A stretch of 38,808 nucleotides of DNA from positions 1-38,808 of the forward strand of contig JAJPJF010000512.1 in NCBI GenBank assembly GCA_021324415.1. The letters run 5' to 3'. Position numbers and translations under genes: made by a program. This stretch comes from Nostocales cyanobacterium Centralia_MAG_434. GTDB taxonomy: Bacteria > Cyanobacteriota > Cyanobacteriia > Cyanobacteriales > Nostocaceae. The notes beneath the pieces are model-generated. The model did not search any database, had not been told where the DNA came from, and saw only the letters and a list, made by a program, of their open reading frames with translations. Each line of letters begins with the position of its first letter. Within the stretch, counting starts at the first letter, position 1. Of the stretch, positions 8,209 to 15,174 are shown one piece after another.

Positions 8209-8238
8209 ACTGTACTATATATTTAGTACAGTAGTACA
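8209..8238. promoter_or_regulatory. Overlapping palindromes; candidate LexA-like operator
   Basis: ACTGTACTA (8209-8217) and TAGTACAGT (8224-8232) form a perfect 9-bp inverted repeat with a 6-base spacer. Overlapping it, AGTACAGTAGTACA at 8225-8238 matches 13 of 14 positions of the cyanobacterial LexA consensus RGTACNNNDGTWCB as I remember it; only the last base deviates. It ends 8 bases before the ATG at 8247, where a bound repressor would block transcription or initiation. Confidence 0.45.
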
Positions 8239-8246
8239 AATGAACT

Positions 8247-8471
8247 ATGGAGAACCAATCCGTCTTTAGCGTTAGGCAGAAAGTCTACGTTAGCGACCCC
8301 AGAATGCCCCAATATGGCAGACGGGTGACAATTCGTGGTTTTCTCAATGGACGTAGCTTAGGCATGTTTTTGATTTGCAGAGATGAGCAAGGCAATGAAC
8401 TACTGCTGCGATCAGAGGAGATTTCTGCTTCTAAACCCCAATCAACCAGAGCACAACCAGAATCGGTCTAG
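8247..8471 (+). CDS. Small hypothetical protein (74 aa)
   Basis: 74 residues, starting at the ATG at 8247 with no clear Shine-Dalgarno sequence. The sequence VRQKVYVSDPRMPQYGRRVTIRGF, quoted here as QKVYVSDPRMPQYGRRVTI, followed by a second strand-rich half reads like a small beta-barrel (SH3/KOW-like), but I cannot name a family. There is no membrane segment or signal. It is preceded closely by the palindrome at 8209-8238 and followed by a hairpin at 8491. It is a single-gene unit and, if that palindrome is a LexA box, could be DNA-damage responsive; that is inference. Confidence 0.6.
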   Translation: MENQSVFSVRQKVYVSDPRMPQYGRRVTIRGFLNGRSLGMFLICRDEQGNELLLRSEEISASKPQSTRAQPESV

Positions 8472-8490
8472 TGTCATTAAGCCGTTTCCT

Positions 8491-8521
8491 TGTAGAGACG
8501 TAGCATTGCTACGTCTCTACA
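8491..8521. repeat. 31-bp perfect palindrome (GTAGAGACGT family)
   Basis: TGTAGAGACGTAGCA (8491-8505), one T, then TGCTACGTCTCTACA (8507-8521): a perfect 15-bp stem. A relative occurs at 31179-31206. It may act as a terminator for the gene ending at 8471, although no T-run follows. It looks like a dispersed short interspersed repeat. Confidence 0.75.
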
Positions 8522-8584
8522 TAACCGTGCATTGCATATTCATACTTTGATTCAGCAACGCCATTTTATTTACTATTCTGATCT

Positions 8585-8905
8585 CTACTGAGTCCACAAA
8601 AGTCGGATTCGCCTAGTAAAGCCACCCCGCTCGATCCGTCGTTTTTCTTGCTCTGCTAACACTAAATCTCGATCAATATCACATAGATTCATAATTGTAT
8701 CAATGACCTCATACAGGTCAGCCAATTCTGTCACTAGTTCTTGAGGTTCTGCTGTTGCAGCTTCTTGCGCTTCTTCAAGAAGTTTTTCTCGCAATGCCTG
8801 ATGATACTCGGATTCTGACATTTCCATAAATTCGCATTCACTCCCATGTCTGCGAATAATTTCAGGAATGCGATCGCGCACCAGCTTGTTATACTCTTTA
8901 CGCAT
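8585..8905 (-). CDS. MazG-like NTP pyrophosphohydrolase
   Basis: 106 residues from the ATG at 8905 (MRKEYNKLVRDRIPEII), the hallmark opening of the COG4997 house-cleaning pyrophosphatases of the MazG superfamily. The open frame reaches 8980 but the extra 25 residues are not family-like. The metal-binding helix pair is visible as EKLLEEAQEAATA and ELVTELADLYEVID, that is EExxE and ExxD patterns. The predicted role is hydrolysis of non-canonical nucleoside triphosphates to monophosphate and pyrophosphate. It is transcribed away from the aldo/keto reductase operon; the intervening 170 bases hold the palindrome at 9005-9032. Confidence 0.8.
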   Translation of the reverse strand: MRKEYNKLVRDRIPEIIRRHGSECEFMEMSESEYHQALREKLLEEAQEAATAEPQELVTELADLYEVIDTIMNLCDIDRDLVLAEQEKRRIERGGFTRRIRLLWTQ

Positions 8906-9004
8906 AATGTTTTTCTTTAATATCTCACCAGCACTAGTCTTGTAATTCTCATTTGTCAGGAAATTGCTGTCAACATACATAATTGAATTTGTGAATCAAC
9001 ATAT

Positions 9005-9032
9005 AAATGACAGATATTGATTTTTGTCATTT
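9005..9032. promoter_or_regulatory. Candidate TetR operator upstream of the reductase-regulator operon
   Basis: AAATGACA (9005-9012) and TGTCATTT (9025-9032) are perfect 8-bp inverted repeats with a 12-base spacer, 48 bases before the aldo/keto reductase start. The second gene of the operon encodes a TetR regulator, which usually binds such a site in its own promoter. It also lies about 100 bases upstream of the divergent pyrophosphohydrolase. Confidence 0.5.
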
Positions 9033-9079
9033 GTCTGCTACACTAGATTCATCATAAAAGAAAAAAGAAAAAAATCACT

Positions 9080-10078
9080 ATGTTGTCACGTCAACTAGGT
9101 GCGAACGGACCAACGGTATCGGCAATTGGACTTGGCTGCATGGGCATGTCTGATTTTTATGGTCCAGCTGATCGCACAGAAAGTATTGCGACAATTCATA
9201 CAGCACTGGATGCAGGTATTACCTTGCTCGATACAGGCGATTTCTATGGCATGGGACACAATGAAATGTTGCTGCACGAAGCCCTCAGTGGAAGGCGGCG
9301 GGAAGATGTCTTCATTGCCGTCAAATTTGGGGCGCAGCGATCGCCTGATGGTAGTTTTATTGGCTTTGATGGTCGTCCAGCCGCAGTCAAGACTGCCCTG
9401 GCGTATACCTTGAAACGTTTAGGGACTGATTACATTGACCTTTACCAGCCAGCGCGCGTCGATCCCACAGTGCCGATAGAAGAAACCATTGGAGCGATTA
9501 GTGAAATGGTTAAAGCTGGGTATGTGCGCCACATTGGGTTATCTGAAGCGGGTGTAGATACAATTCGGCGTGCCCATGCAATTCATCCAATCACCTGGCT
9601 ACAAATTGAATACTCGCTTTTGAGCCGGGGAATCGAAGCGGAAATTCTGCCAACAGTCCGCGAACTGGGAATTGCAGTCACGGCGTATGGTGTGCTTTCG
9701 CGGGGGTTGTTGAGTGGTCATTGGTCAAAGGAACGCTCTGAGCAAGCACAGGATTTTCGGGGACATTTGCCGCGTTTTTCTGGAGAGAATTTGGAGCAAA
9801 ACTTGTCACTGGTCGAAGCCTTGCGCCAAATTGCCCAAGAACAGAATGCGACAGTTGCTCAGGTGGCGATCGCCTGGGTGCTATCTCGGGGTAAAGATAT
9901 TATTCCACTGATTGGCGCACGGCGTCGCGAACGATTGCATGAGGCCTTGGGTGCGTTGGATCTGCACTTGAGCGAAGATGAACTTGCTCGGATTGAGACA
10001 GCCGTCCCACCAGATGCAGTCGCTGGCGATCGCTATGATCCAGGGCAAATGGGGATGCTGGATAGTGAGAAAAGGTAA
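9080..10078 (+). CDS. Aldo/keto reductase
   Basis: 332 residues, a TIM-barrel NADPH-dependent oxidoreductase for aldehydes or ketones. The N-terminal strand [13 protein letters not shown] is followed by LLDTGDFYG, giving catalytic Asp51 and Tyr56, and by IAVKFG with Lys82. The fourth member of the usual Asp-Tyr-Lys-His tetrad is missing: the position expected to be His (YLHRVDP type) reads YQPARVDP, that is Ala125. I recall the YQPAR form from a subgroup of bacterial reductases, so it is probably a subgroup trait rather than damage. The C-terminal [13 protein letters not shown] region matches the cofactor-binding loop. Twelve bases separate it from the TetR gene, so they form an operon. Confidence 0.9.
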   Translation: MLSRQLGANGPTVSAIGLGCMGMSDFYGPADRTESIATIHTALDAGITLLDTGDFYGMGHNEMLLHEALSGRRREDVFIAVKFGAQRSPDGSFIGFDGRPAAVKTALAYTLKRLGTDYIDLYQPARVDPTVPIEETIGAISEMVKAGYVRHIGLSEAGVDTIRRAHAIHPITWLQIEYSLLSRGIEAEILPTVRELGIAVTAYGVLSRGLLSGHWSKERSEQAQDFRGHLPRFSGENLEQNLSLVEALRQIAQEQNATVAQVAIAWVLSRGKDIIPLIGARRRERLHEALGALDLHLSEDELARIETAVPPDAVAGDRYDPGQMGMLDSEKR

Positions 10079-10090
10079 TAGACTGGTAGC

Positions 10091-10723
10091 ATGAGTGATT
10101 CAACGTTGACACCAGAGCGAATTCTAGATGCAGCCGAAGAAGTTTTACGCCGTTACGGTCCAGCAAAAGCGACGGTTGTAGATGTAGCTCGCTTTCTTGA
10201 GGTTAGTCACGGTACAATTTATCGACATTTTCCCAGCAAAGCAGCTTTGCGTGATGCGGTGGCCCAAAGGTGGCTGCATCGGGTTTCTGCACCACTAGCA
10301 GTGATTGCAAAAGAACAAGGTTCTGCTGTTGAACGGTTGCAACGATGGTTTCAAAAACTCATGACCCTCAAGCGTCAAAAAGTGCTGGACGATCCGGAGT
10401 TGTTTGCTACGTATAGTGCGATCGCACACGAAGCGCGAGGGGTGGTTCAAGCTCACGTTGACGAACTGGTGAGTCAACTGGCTATGATCATTGAAAGTGG
10501 TATTTCCAGCCAAGAGTTTCAGGTTGCTGATGCACATGGAGCAGCCAAGGCAATCTTTGATGCAACAATCCGGTTTCATCATCCTGCTCACGCTGCTGAA
10601 TGGAGCAATCCAGATATTAACACCGACTTTGCCCAGGTCTGGCGTTTTGTAATCGCTGGTCTTGTGGTTGGTGATAAACTCTTTAACCCGGATTTCTCAC
10701 CAATCTTGAAGGAGCAATACTAG
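10091..10723 (+). CDS. TetR-family transcriptional regulator
   Basis: 210 residues. The N-terminal TetR helix-turn-helix occupies about residues 8-55 (ILDAAEEVLRRYGPAKATV, then VSHGTIYRHFPSKAALRDAV, recognition helix included). The ligand-binding C-terminal domain is all-alpha. It starts at the ATG at 10091, twelve bases after the aldo/keto reductase. I infer that it represses its own operon through the palindrome at 9005-9032 and is relieved by a small organic ligand, perhaps a substrate of the reductase. The ligand cannot be read from the sequence. Confidence 0.9.
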   Translation: MSDSTLTPERILDAAEEVLRRYGPAKATVVDVARFLEVSHGTIYRHFPSKAALRDAVAQRWLHRVSAPLAVIAKEQGSAVERLQRWFQKLMTLKRQKVLDDPELFATYSAIAHEARGVVQAHVDELVSQLAMIIESGISSQEFQVADAHGAAKAIFDATIRFHHPAHAAEWSNPDINTDFAQVWRFVIAGLVVGDKLFNPDFSPILKEQY

Positions 10724-10762
10724 CAAGTGGAAGTGATGATCCAGACTGGTAGCAGTGCCTAA

Positions 10763-11174
10763 CTACTTATCCAAAAATTCTTGAACAGTCAGAATCTCAA
10801 TACTCCTCCAGGGGTTTAACACTAACAAATCATTAATCTCCGGTAACAACACACTCTGCTTGACCACTCACGGCCAATTCCAAATACTTGTTATCTTTTG
10901 GGTCTCGGCATTCTTCAATCTGTTCATTTACATCAATAAACTGAGCAGTTTCTGTTAACTCTGCTAGCAATTCTTGCCGTCTTTTTCCAATAAAATATTT
11001 ATCAAATTTTGGACGATATAAGACTTCTCTTAACTCTGAGAAGACAGAAATGGAGATTATGAGAATGCCAATATCTTGAGCTTTGTCGAATGCCTGACGT
11101 GGCTTGCTTTGATTAAATAAAAATGCACTAATTAGCACATTAGTATCAAAAACAAACCTTCGATTATTCATCAT
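10763..11174 (-). pseudogene. PIN-domain toxin, frameshifted near the C-terminus
   Basis: The intact frame (11174 to 10833) encodes 113 residues of a PIN ribonuclease toxin: FVFDTNVLISAF (first metal-binding Asp10), SELREVL (Glu), DPKDNKYLELAV (Asp) and VVTGD (last acidic residue), where it stops. In the frame shifted by one base the family C-terminus continues as NDLLVLNPWRSIEILTVQEF and LDK before a stop at 10763. That would give about 137 residues, the normal size of this PIN group. So one extra base at about 10835 removes the last 24 residues. The acidic residues remain, but the final strand and helix are lost. It could be a real mutation or a sequencing error. It overlaps the antitoxin by 11 bases. 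Confidence 0.75.
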
Positions 11175-11412
11175 TACTCAAAATTGATTCTAATATCTCA
11201 GGCGTTAATCCTCGCTCTTGTGCTTCTTGGCTTGCTTTATCCATTGTGTTTCTCAGACGGGCGATCGCCTCTTTTCTTTTCGTTGTGAATTGAGACTGCA
11301 TAATTGCCGCAATCTTGAGTTGCAATTGTTCGCGTTCTTCTTCAGTGGCATTACGGTATGCCTCTGCTACCTCAAAGGGAACTTTGATAGTAATTTCTTC
11401 TTTAGTAATCAT
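11164..11412 (-). CDS. Antitoxin of the PIN module
   Basis: 82 residues, highly charged and helical (MITKEEITIKVPFEVAEAYR, then a long run of Glu/Lys/Arg helices). It looks like a small antitoxin with an N-terminal strand plus helix for DNA binding and a C-terminal tail (EILESILSNDE) for toxin binding. It overlaps the start of the PIN toxin by 11 bases, typical of coupled toxin-antitoxin pairs. Its ATG overlaps the stop of the small upstream ORF as ATGA. I do not recognise a specific named family. It appears intact, whereas its toxin is frameshifted. Confidence 0.72.
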   Translation of the reverse strand: MITKEEITIKVPFEVAEAYRNATEEEREQLQLKIAAIMQSQFTTKRKEAIARLRNTMDKASQEAQERGLTPEILESILSNDE

Positions 11413-11492
11413 GGTCTGTTCCCTTCCATAACAGCACGATAAGACTTCTCACTGCTAGCATCGTATATAGGTAAGATTGTTACTGTTGTCAT
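11409..11492 (-). CDS. 27-aa ORF coupled to the antitoxin (leader or gene remnant)
   Basis: MTTVTILPIYDASSEKSYRA and then VMEGNRP, ending in ATGA shared with the antitoxin start. GGAGG lies six bases before its ATG, the strongest ribosome site in this area, so it is very likely translated. The sequence resembles the opening of small YRA(I/V)AG-type proteins that I recall next to toxin-antitoxin pairs in cyanobacteria, which are longer. It may therefore be a truncated gene that now serves to feed ribosomes into the antitoxin. Confidence 0.5.
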   Translation of the reverse strand: MTTVTILPIYDASSEKSYRAVMEGNRP

Positions 11493-11621
11493 TTAAAACC
11501 TCCACGGGACTCTCACCATATCTGTGCTCAGACTCACTGGTGGATAGTTTACGTTCCACTTTAAAGGCGCTTATTTATTAAATTATAGTGGAATGACACG
11601 CTCGATAAGCGGAAACACCCA

Positions 11622-13541
11622 TCATTTAAGCAGTTTGTAATTGCTGGCTAGCAGTACAGCCTTATATCCCTGGTGCGGGTGATTGAGTTGCTCTGGATAT
11701 TTGAGTTCTAACAAACCTTCGTCCAACATTGGGTTTATGTAATGAGTTCTCAGAGTGTCTGGGCTGCGTTGGACTAGTTCGGCTAATGTTTTAAGAAGTA
11801 AATATTCTTCTAAACAAAGTTTGAGTATAGTAGCCCGCATTAATTCTGGACTAACTCGTTTTTTATTTCTGACTGGAGCGGCTATTTCCAATAATGGCAC
11901 AGTTTTATTATGCTCGGAGCTTGGCTCGTTATGCTCGGAGCTTGGCTCGTTATGCTCGGAGCTTGGCTCGTTATGCTCGGAGCTTGGCTCGTTATGCTCG
12001 GAGCTTGGCTCGTTATGCTCAGAAGGGGTTGATAGTAATGGCAGTAAATGATCTGATTTTTCTTTGTTCGACAAAGTATAATATGTTCCACGAGCACGAC
12101 CAAAACTTTTAAGCCAACCTTGGGTTACCAGATGCTTGAGACATTCACCTATATCTTTTGGATGCTCGTTACGGTAACGTTGAACATCTGTATTGCAAAT
12201 TCTATCTAATTTGTGTGCCAGAACCAGAATAATTCGCTCTATCTCTGTGAGTTGACAATAATTATCACCAACAATTTCTTTTAGTTCTCGCTCCACTTCT
12301 TGAGGAATTAGGCTTACCATCGGTAAAATCACAGATGTTAATTCTATATCTAATTTTTCTGATACTAATGGAATAAACCATTGTTGTTCCCTCCAGGCAC
12401 GAAGAATTCCGCTAAAACCAGAGCCAGCCTTCTCTCCCAACCCAAGCATTTGAAACATTTTTTGTAGATTCGGGTTTCGTGGATCGCTAACACCTCCTTC
12501 ATAGAGTTGATCGATAGAAATTCTCAGACGACCAGGATTAGAAAATAAAAAACTATCAGGAAACTTGACCACTGATAGGGGACGAGATGAAAGATGATCT
12601 GCATGAATTAACGTATTTACTAAAGCTTCGCGCAATGCTTCGTGTACATGAGTTTCTCCTTTTCGCACTGCTTCTTTGTTTAGTTGAAAAGGTATCTCTA
12701 TATCGTTTACTAAACGGTTATATACGCGATAATAAAAATTCAATAAATTTGGTTCCCATTCTCCATCTAAAGTTAACCGGAAAGTCCAACGTGTATCTGG
12801 GTTATGAGATAATCGCTCTTGGTAATCAAGGTGGTAATGAGGAAAGGCATCTAAAATACTACGTTCGCGACCAAACATCAACAGTCCTGCTGTTGTTAGT
12901 CCTTCTTGATTTATTTCGCGATCGCGTCGCCAGCCACCTAGTTGAATTAGTAGTTCTTTATCATCTAATGCTAACCAAGCATGATCAGGTTTCCTAGAAC
13001 GAAAACGCTGACGAAATGACTTGAGCGTATCTGAATCAAGATCATTCAAATCAAATTTATCAAGCATCTGATAGTCTTGGGGCTCAGAACTAGCATCTCT
13101 AAGCATCTGTTGCACTTCTTCCTTTGTGCAACGATAATCTCCTTCATAATTGCGTTTATATGTACCAGTTAGTGGATTACCATTTATATATACAGGTCGC
13201 TGCGACCTTGCTGCTCTCAGCACTTTTATCAGTATTATTTTTTGTCCCTCGATTTCTCTAGCTTCAACATGAGAGTTAGAGCAAATTGGCGTGCTGAGTT
13301 TTTGCTCATTGTTGTGACTATCCCAAAAGGTTTTCAGTATTACATTTAGATTGCGTATACCAGAAACTTCAAATTCATGTTTATTTTGGCTGACACCAAG
13401 TACAATGTAACCTCCGTCAGTATTGGCAAACGCGGATAAGGTTTCCCACACATCTCTTGGGAATCCACCGTTGGCGGCTTTAAACTCAATGTCTTCATCT
13501 TCTCCGAGGTTTATTTTTTGAAGAAGCGTTTCCGCATCCAT
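11622..13541 (-). CDS. AlbA_2/Schlafen-like domain protein with HATPase_c_4 and C-terminal winged helix
   Basis: 639 residues. Residues about 13-140 are an AlbA_2 (Schlafen-like) domain: EDIEFKAANGGFPRDVWETL and FANTDGGYIVLGV. Residues about 295-390 look like the RecG-related HATPase_c_4 segment: HEALREALVNTLIHADH and NPGRLRI, then GLGEKAGSGFSGILRAW. Residues about 435-480 form a winged helix. A low-complexity SSEHNEP repeat covers about 506-544, and a final winged helix (LRTHYINPMLDEGLLEL) ends the protein. Such proteins are usually annotated as ATP-binding, putative regulators or RecG-like helicases, and often sit in defence or toxin-antitoxin regions. The exact role is unknown. It forms a single-gene unit within the island. 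Confidence 0.8.
   Translation of the reverse strand: MDAETLLQKINLGEDEDIEFKAANGGFPRDVWETLSAFANTDGGYIVLGVSQNKHEFEVSGIRNLNVILKTFWDSHNNEQKLSTPICSNSHVEAREIEGQKIILIKVLRAARSQRPVYINGNPLTGTYKRNYEGDYRCTKEEVQQMLRDASSEPQDYQMLDKFDLNDLDSDTLKSFRQRFRSRKPDHAWLALDDKELLIQLGGWRRDREINQEGLTTAGLLMFGRERSILDAFPHYHLDYQERLSHNPDTRWTFRLTLDGEWEPNLLNFYYRVYNRLVNDIEIPFQLNKEAVRKGETHVHEALREALVNTLIHADHLSSRPLSVVKFPDSFLFSNPGRLRISIDQLYEGGVSDPRNPNLQKMFQMLGLGEKAGSGFSGILRAWREQQWFIPLVSEKLDIELTSVILPMVSLIPQEVERELKEIVGDNYCQLTEIERIILVLAHKLDRICNTDVQRYRNEHPKDIGECLKHLVTQGWLKSFGRARGTYYTLSNKEKSDHLLPLLSTPSEHNEPSSEHNEPSSEHNEPSSEHNEPSSEHNEPSSEHNKTVPLLEIAAPVRNKKRVSPELMRATILKLCLEEYLLLKTLAELVQRSPDTLRTHYINPMLDEGLLELKYPEQLNHPHQGYKAVLLASNYKLLK
11908..12026. 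repeat. 21-bp in-frame tandem repeat inside the AlbA_2 gene
   Basis: Five perfect copies of a 21-bp unit (11908-11928, 11929-11949, 11950-11970, 11971-11991 and 11992-12012) plus a partial sixth. On the coding strand the unit encodes SSEHNEP. The copies are identical at DNA level, so they are recent, and the count should vary by slippage without breaking the frame. It links the helicase-like part to the C-terminal winged helix. Confidence 0.95.
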
Positions 13542-13649
13542 TGCTGTATCTCAATGATTTTACTTAGAACTGATATTAATCATAGTAATATTTCACTGAC
13601 TGGCAATTTCTGCCATGATAAGAATGATAAGTTAATCAGGTAACGAGGC

Positions 13650-13760
13650 GTGAAAAGCATAAATATTTCTCTGCCTGACTCTATGCGAGCTTATGTAGAG
13701 GAACAGGTAGCAAGTGGCGGTTACAGCAGCGTTAGTGAGTACTTCCGTTGTCCCGTGTAG
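13650..13760 (+). pseudogene. Truncated ParD/CopG-like antitoxin
   Basis: From the GTG at 13650 the frame reads VKSINISLPDSMRAYVEEQV, then ASGGYSSVSEYFRCPV and a stop. This is the ribbon-helix-helix start of a ParD antitoxin, which normally continues with a toxin-binding tail of about 40-50 residues. Here it ends after 36 residues, in the middle of the second helix. No ParE toxin follows. The break point coincides with the start of the next ORF, so a deletion probably fused it to foreign sequence. An AGG lies seven bases before the GTG. Confidence 0.65.
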
Positions 13761-13966
13761 GAGAACTTTCAGACAGTGAGATTGAAGCCATTATGTTGGC
13801 AAAACCCTTTGAAAAATTCGAGCGCCGTAAATTCGTTAGTCGGTTGAAAGAAATAACAGTTCTGCAATTTGCAAAACCTCTGTGGAAAAGTCTTAACGAA
13901 CAGGATAAGGTAGAACTAGAAAGGTTGGCAGAAGCGGCTTTGCAAAAATATTTCGCAAGAATTTAA
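13748..13966 (+). CDS. Small hypothetical ORF (72 aa) downstream of the ParD remnant
   Basis: An open frame starting at TTG 13748, with a first ATG at 13793. The amino-acid sequence is charged and helical (KPFEKFERRKFVSRLKEI, then WKSLNEQDKVELERLAEAAL) and looks like coding sequence, but I recognise no family. It overlaps the truncated ParD frame by 13 bases in another phase. It may be a genuine small gene or the 3' part of a gene brought next to ParD by deletion. Confidence 0.4.
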   Translation: MSRVGELSDSEIEAIMLAKPFEKFERRKFVSRLKEITVLQFAKPLWKSLNEQDKVELERLAEAALQKYFARI

Positions 13967-13985
13967 CAGTTGTAATATTGCCAAG

Positions 13986-14405
13986 TTAATTGAGGCGAGT
14001 GCTGACTTCAAACGCTAGTTCAGCCCGATAGAAACAAACATCGAACGCTTGAAAGAAATTTGTTTGTCCTAGGATTAATGGTGCATTGCGATCACTCGTC
14101 CAGGCAAAGGCTAAATCGACTGGCTCAAAGTTGGCGATTTGGGCTTTTAGGATGATGGCTTTTGCTTCAGAACTAGCTAAGTTACCACCTAGAGGAATAA
14201 TCAGGTTTTGAGCTTCCCAAGTCAGTCCTAATTCTAGACCTACTTCATAAGGCAAAACATTGACGCTAGCTCCGGTATCAAGTAGACCAACAAGCTCAAG
14301 GGAAGGACTTTGATAAGTTAGCTTGATGGGAATGTAAGCAAAGGCACTAAGCGCCCCCATACGTGAGTCTCTTTCAGTGAAGGGGAATCTAATTTTCTGA
14401 ACCAT
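13986..14405 (-). CDS. Retropepsin-like aspartic protease-domain protein
   Basis: 139 residues with a single pepsin/retropepsin lobe. VGLLDTGASVNVLPYEVG contains the DTGA active-site motif at 43-46. A matching C-terminal segment APLILGQTNFFQAFDVCF supplies the conserved ILG strand. Retropepsins of this size work as homodimers, one Asp per subunit. No signal peptide is seen, so it should be cytoplasmic. It is encoded directly after a 74-aa partner with a 17-base overlap, a toxin-antitoxin-like layout that I have seen for this family in cyanobacterial genomes. The substrate is unknown. Confidence 0.75.
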   Translation of the reverse strand: MVQKIRFPFTERDSRMGALSAFAYIPIKLTYQSPSLELVGLLDTGASVNVLPYEVGLELGLTWEAQNLIIPLGGNLASSEAKAIILKAQIANFEPVDLAFAWTSDRNAPLILGQTNFFQAFDVCFYRAELAFEVSTRLN

Positions 14406-14613
14406 TTTTGCGAGACTGATGCTCTGCTAAAGCTTGGGTCAGAATGGATGCAGCTTCAGCCGATGTCCGTAGTGCAGTAATTTGATCTGGTGGTTGGTTT
14501 TCTCTTGAGGCGGCAGTCTGTCTGGTCTGGAGTCTAGATTGAAAAAGTTTCTGGTCTTCGGGAGAGAGGTTTAGTACCACTTCCACAAGGGAGTTAACAA
14601 GCTCTACATTCAT
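14389..14613 (-). CDS. Small partner protein of the retropepsin-like protein
   Basis: 74 residues: a helical N-terminus (NVELVNSLVEVVLNLSPEDQ) followed by a Gln/Ala-rich basic tail. It starts at the ATG at 14613 and overlaps the retropepsin gene by 17 bases, so the two are translationally coupled. It has no recognisable DNA-binding motif. It could be an antitoxin-like regulator, an inhibitor or a substrate of its neighbour. The function is not known. Confidence 0.55.
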   Translation of the reverse strand: MNVELVNSLVEVVLNLSPEDQKLFQSRLQTRQTAASRENQPPDQITALRTSAEAASILTQALAEHQSRKNGSEN

Positions 14614-14720
14614 GGTTTAGGTGCTGGTTGACTATTCATTTTTATGATTTTTTTGGGAAAACAAAAAAAGAATTTGGTTTCTTTTTTTTACATAATACTT
14701 ATTCTATTCTAGGGCAAGTG

Positions 14721-14916
14721 ATGAAAAAGCCAGTGGTTAGCTTTTCTCATGCTGAAACTAATCCAAGAGTTACTGTTGCAAGGCTGATAATGGATGGGCA
14801 GTATCAAAGGGCGGCTATTTTAGGCTGTCATGTTGCTTTTTAGAGAATTGGTTAAAGAACTTGCAGCTTACAAACAAGGCTACAACTCAGCACTTAACCC
14901 AGACCTAGAGGTCTAA
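14721..14916 (+). pseudogene. Small unknown gene, apparently frameshifted
   Basis: From the ATG at 14721 (AGGG about six bases upstream) the frame reads 40 residues, MKKPVVSFSHAETNPRVTVA through ILGCHVAF, and stops at 14841. If one T is removed from the run of five at 14837-14841, the frame continues RELVKELAAYKQGYNSALNP and ends at 14916, giving a coherent 64-residue protein. I do not know the family. The alternative is that only the 40-residue ORF exists. It lies between two - strand genes. Confidence 0.4.
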
Positions 14917-14919
14917 GTA

Positions 14920-15144
14920 CTAAAAGCGAGTGTCATTCCACACTCGTTTTATTTCCATTTCCAGTGGGGATTCATTCGGATTTTTTGTGGGCTGAGGACG
15001 GCTCCAATTATTGACTTCGCTAAATCCTAAGCTGTACAGTGTGTGAATTATCTTGGAGATTGCTCTGTGAGAACCAGTCAGAGTCAGTTTGACAGACTCA
15101 ATACCTGAAGTGTTTGCAGTAGTAGTCACAATGCTGTTGGACAT
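14920..15144 (-). CDS. Small hypothetical protein (74 aa), divergent from the HNH nuclease gene
   Basis: 74 residues, starting at ATG 15144 with AGGT just upstream. ESVKLTLTGSHRAISKIIHT followed by LYSLGFSEVNNWSRP reads as a small alpha/beta unit without signal or membrane segment. No family recognised. It is divergent from the HTH-HNH gene and shares with it the 115-base control region that holds the palindromes at 15175-15219. Co-regulation with the nuclease is therefore likely, and an accessory or regulatory role is possible but unproven. Confidence 0.55.
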   Translation of the reverse strand: MSNSIVTTTANTSGIESVKLTLTGSHRAISKIIHTLYSLGFSEVNNWSRPQPTKNPNESPLEMEIKRVWNDTRF

Positions 15145-15174
15145 TTGGTTTTACCTATTTGAGCTAAAAAACAA

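Noticed and set aside
11908-12026. CRISPR-like array
   Set aside because: The 21-bp units are directly adjacent with no spacers and are in frame with a long gene.
11755-12112. Overlapping + strand frames made of SELGSLC or YARSLAR repeats
   Set aside because: They are mirror frames of the 21-bp tandem repeat in the AlbA_2 gene.
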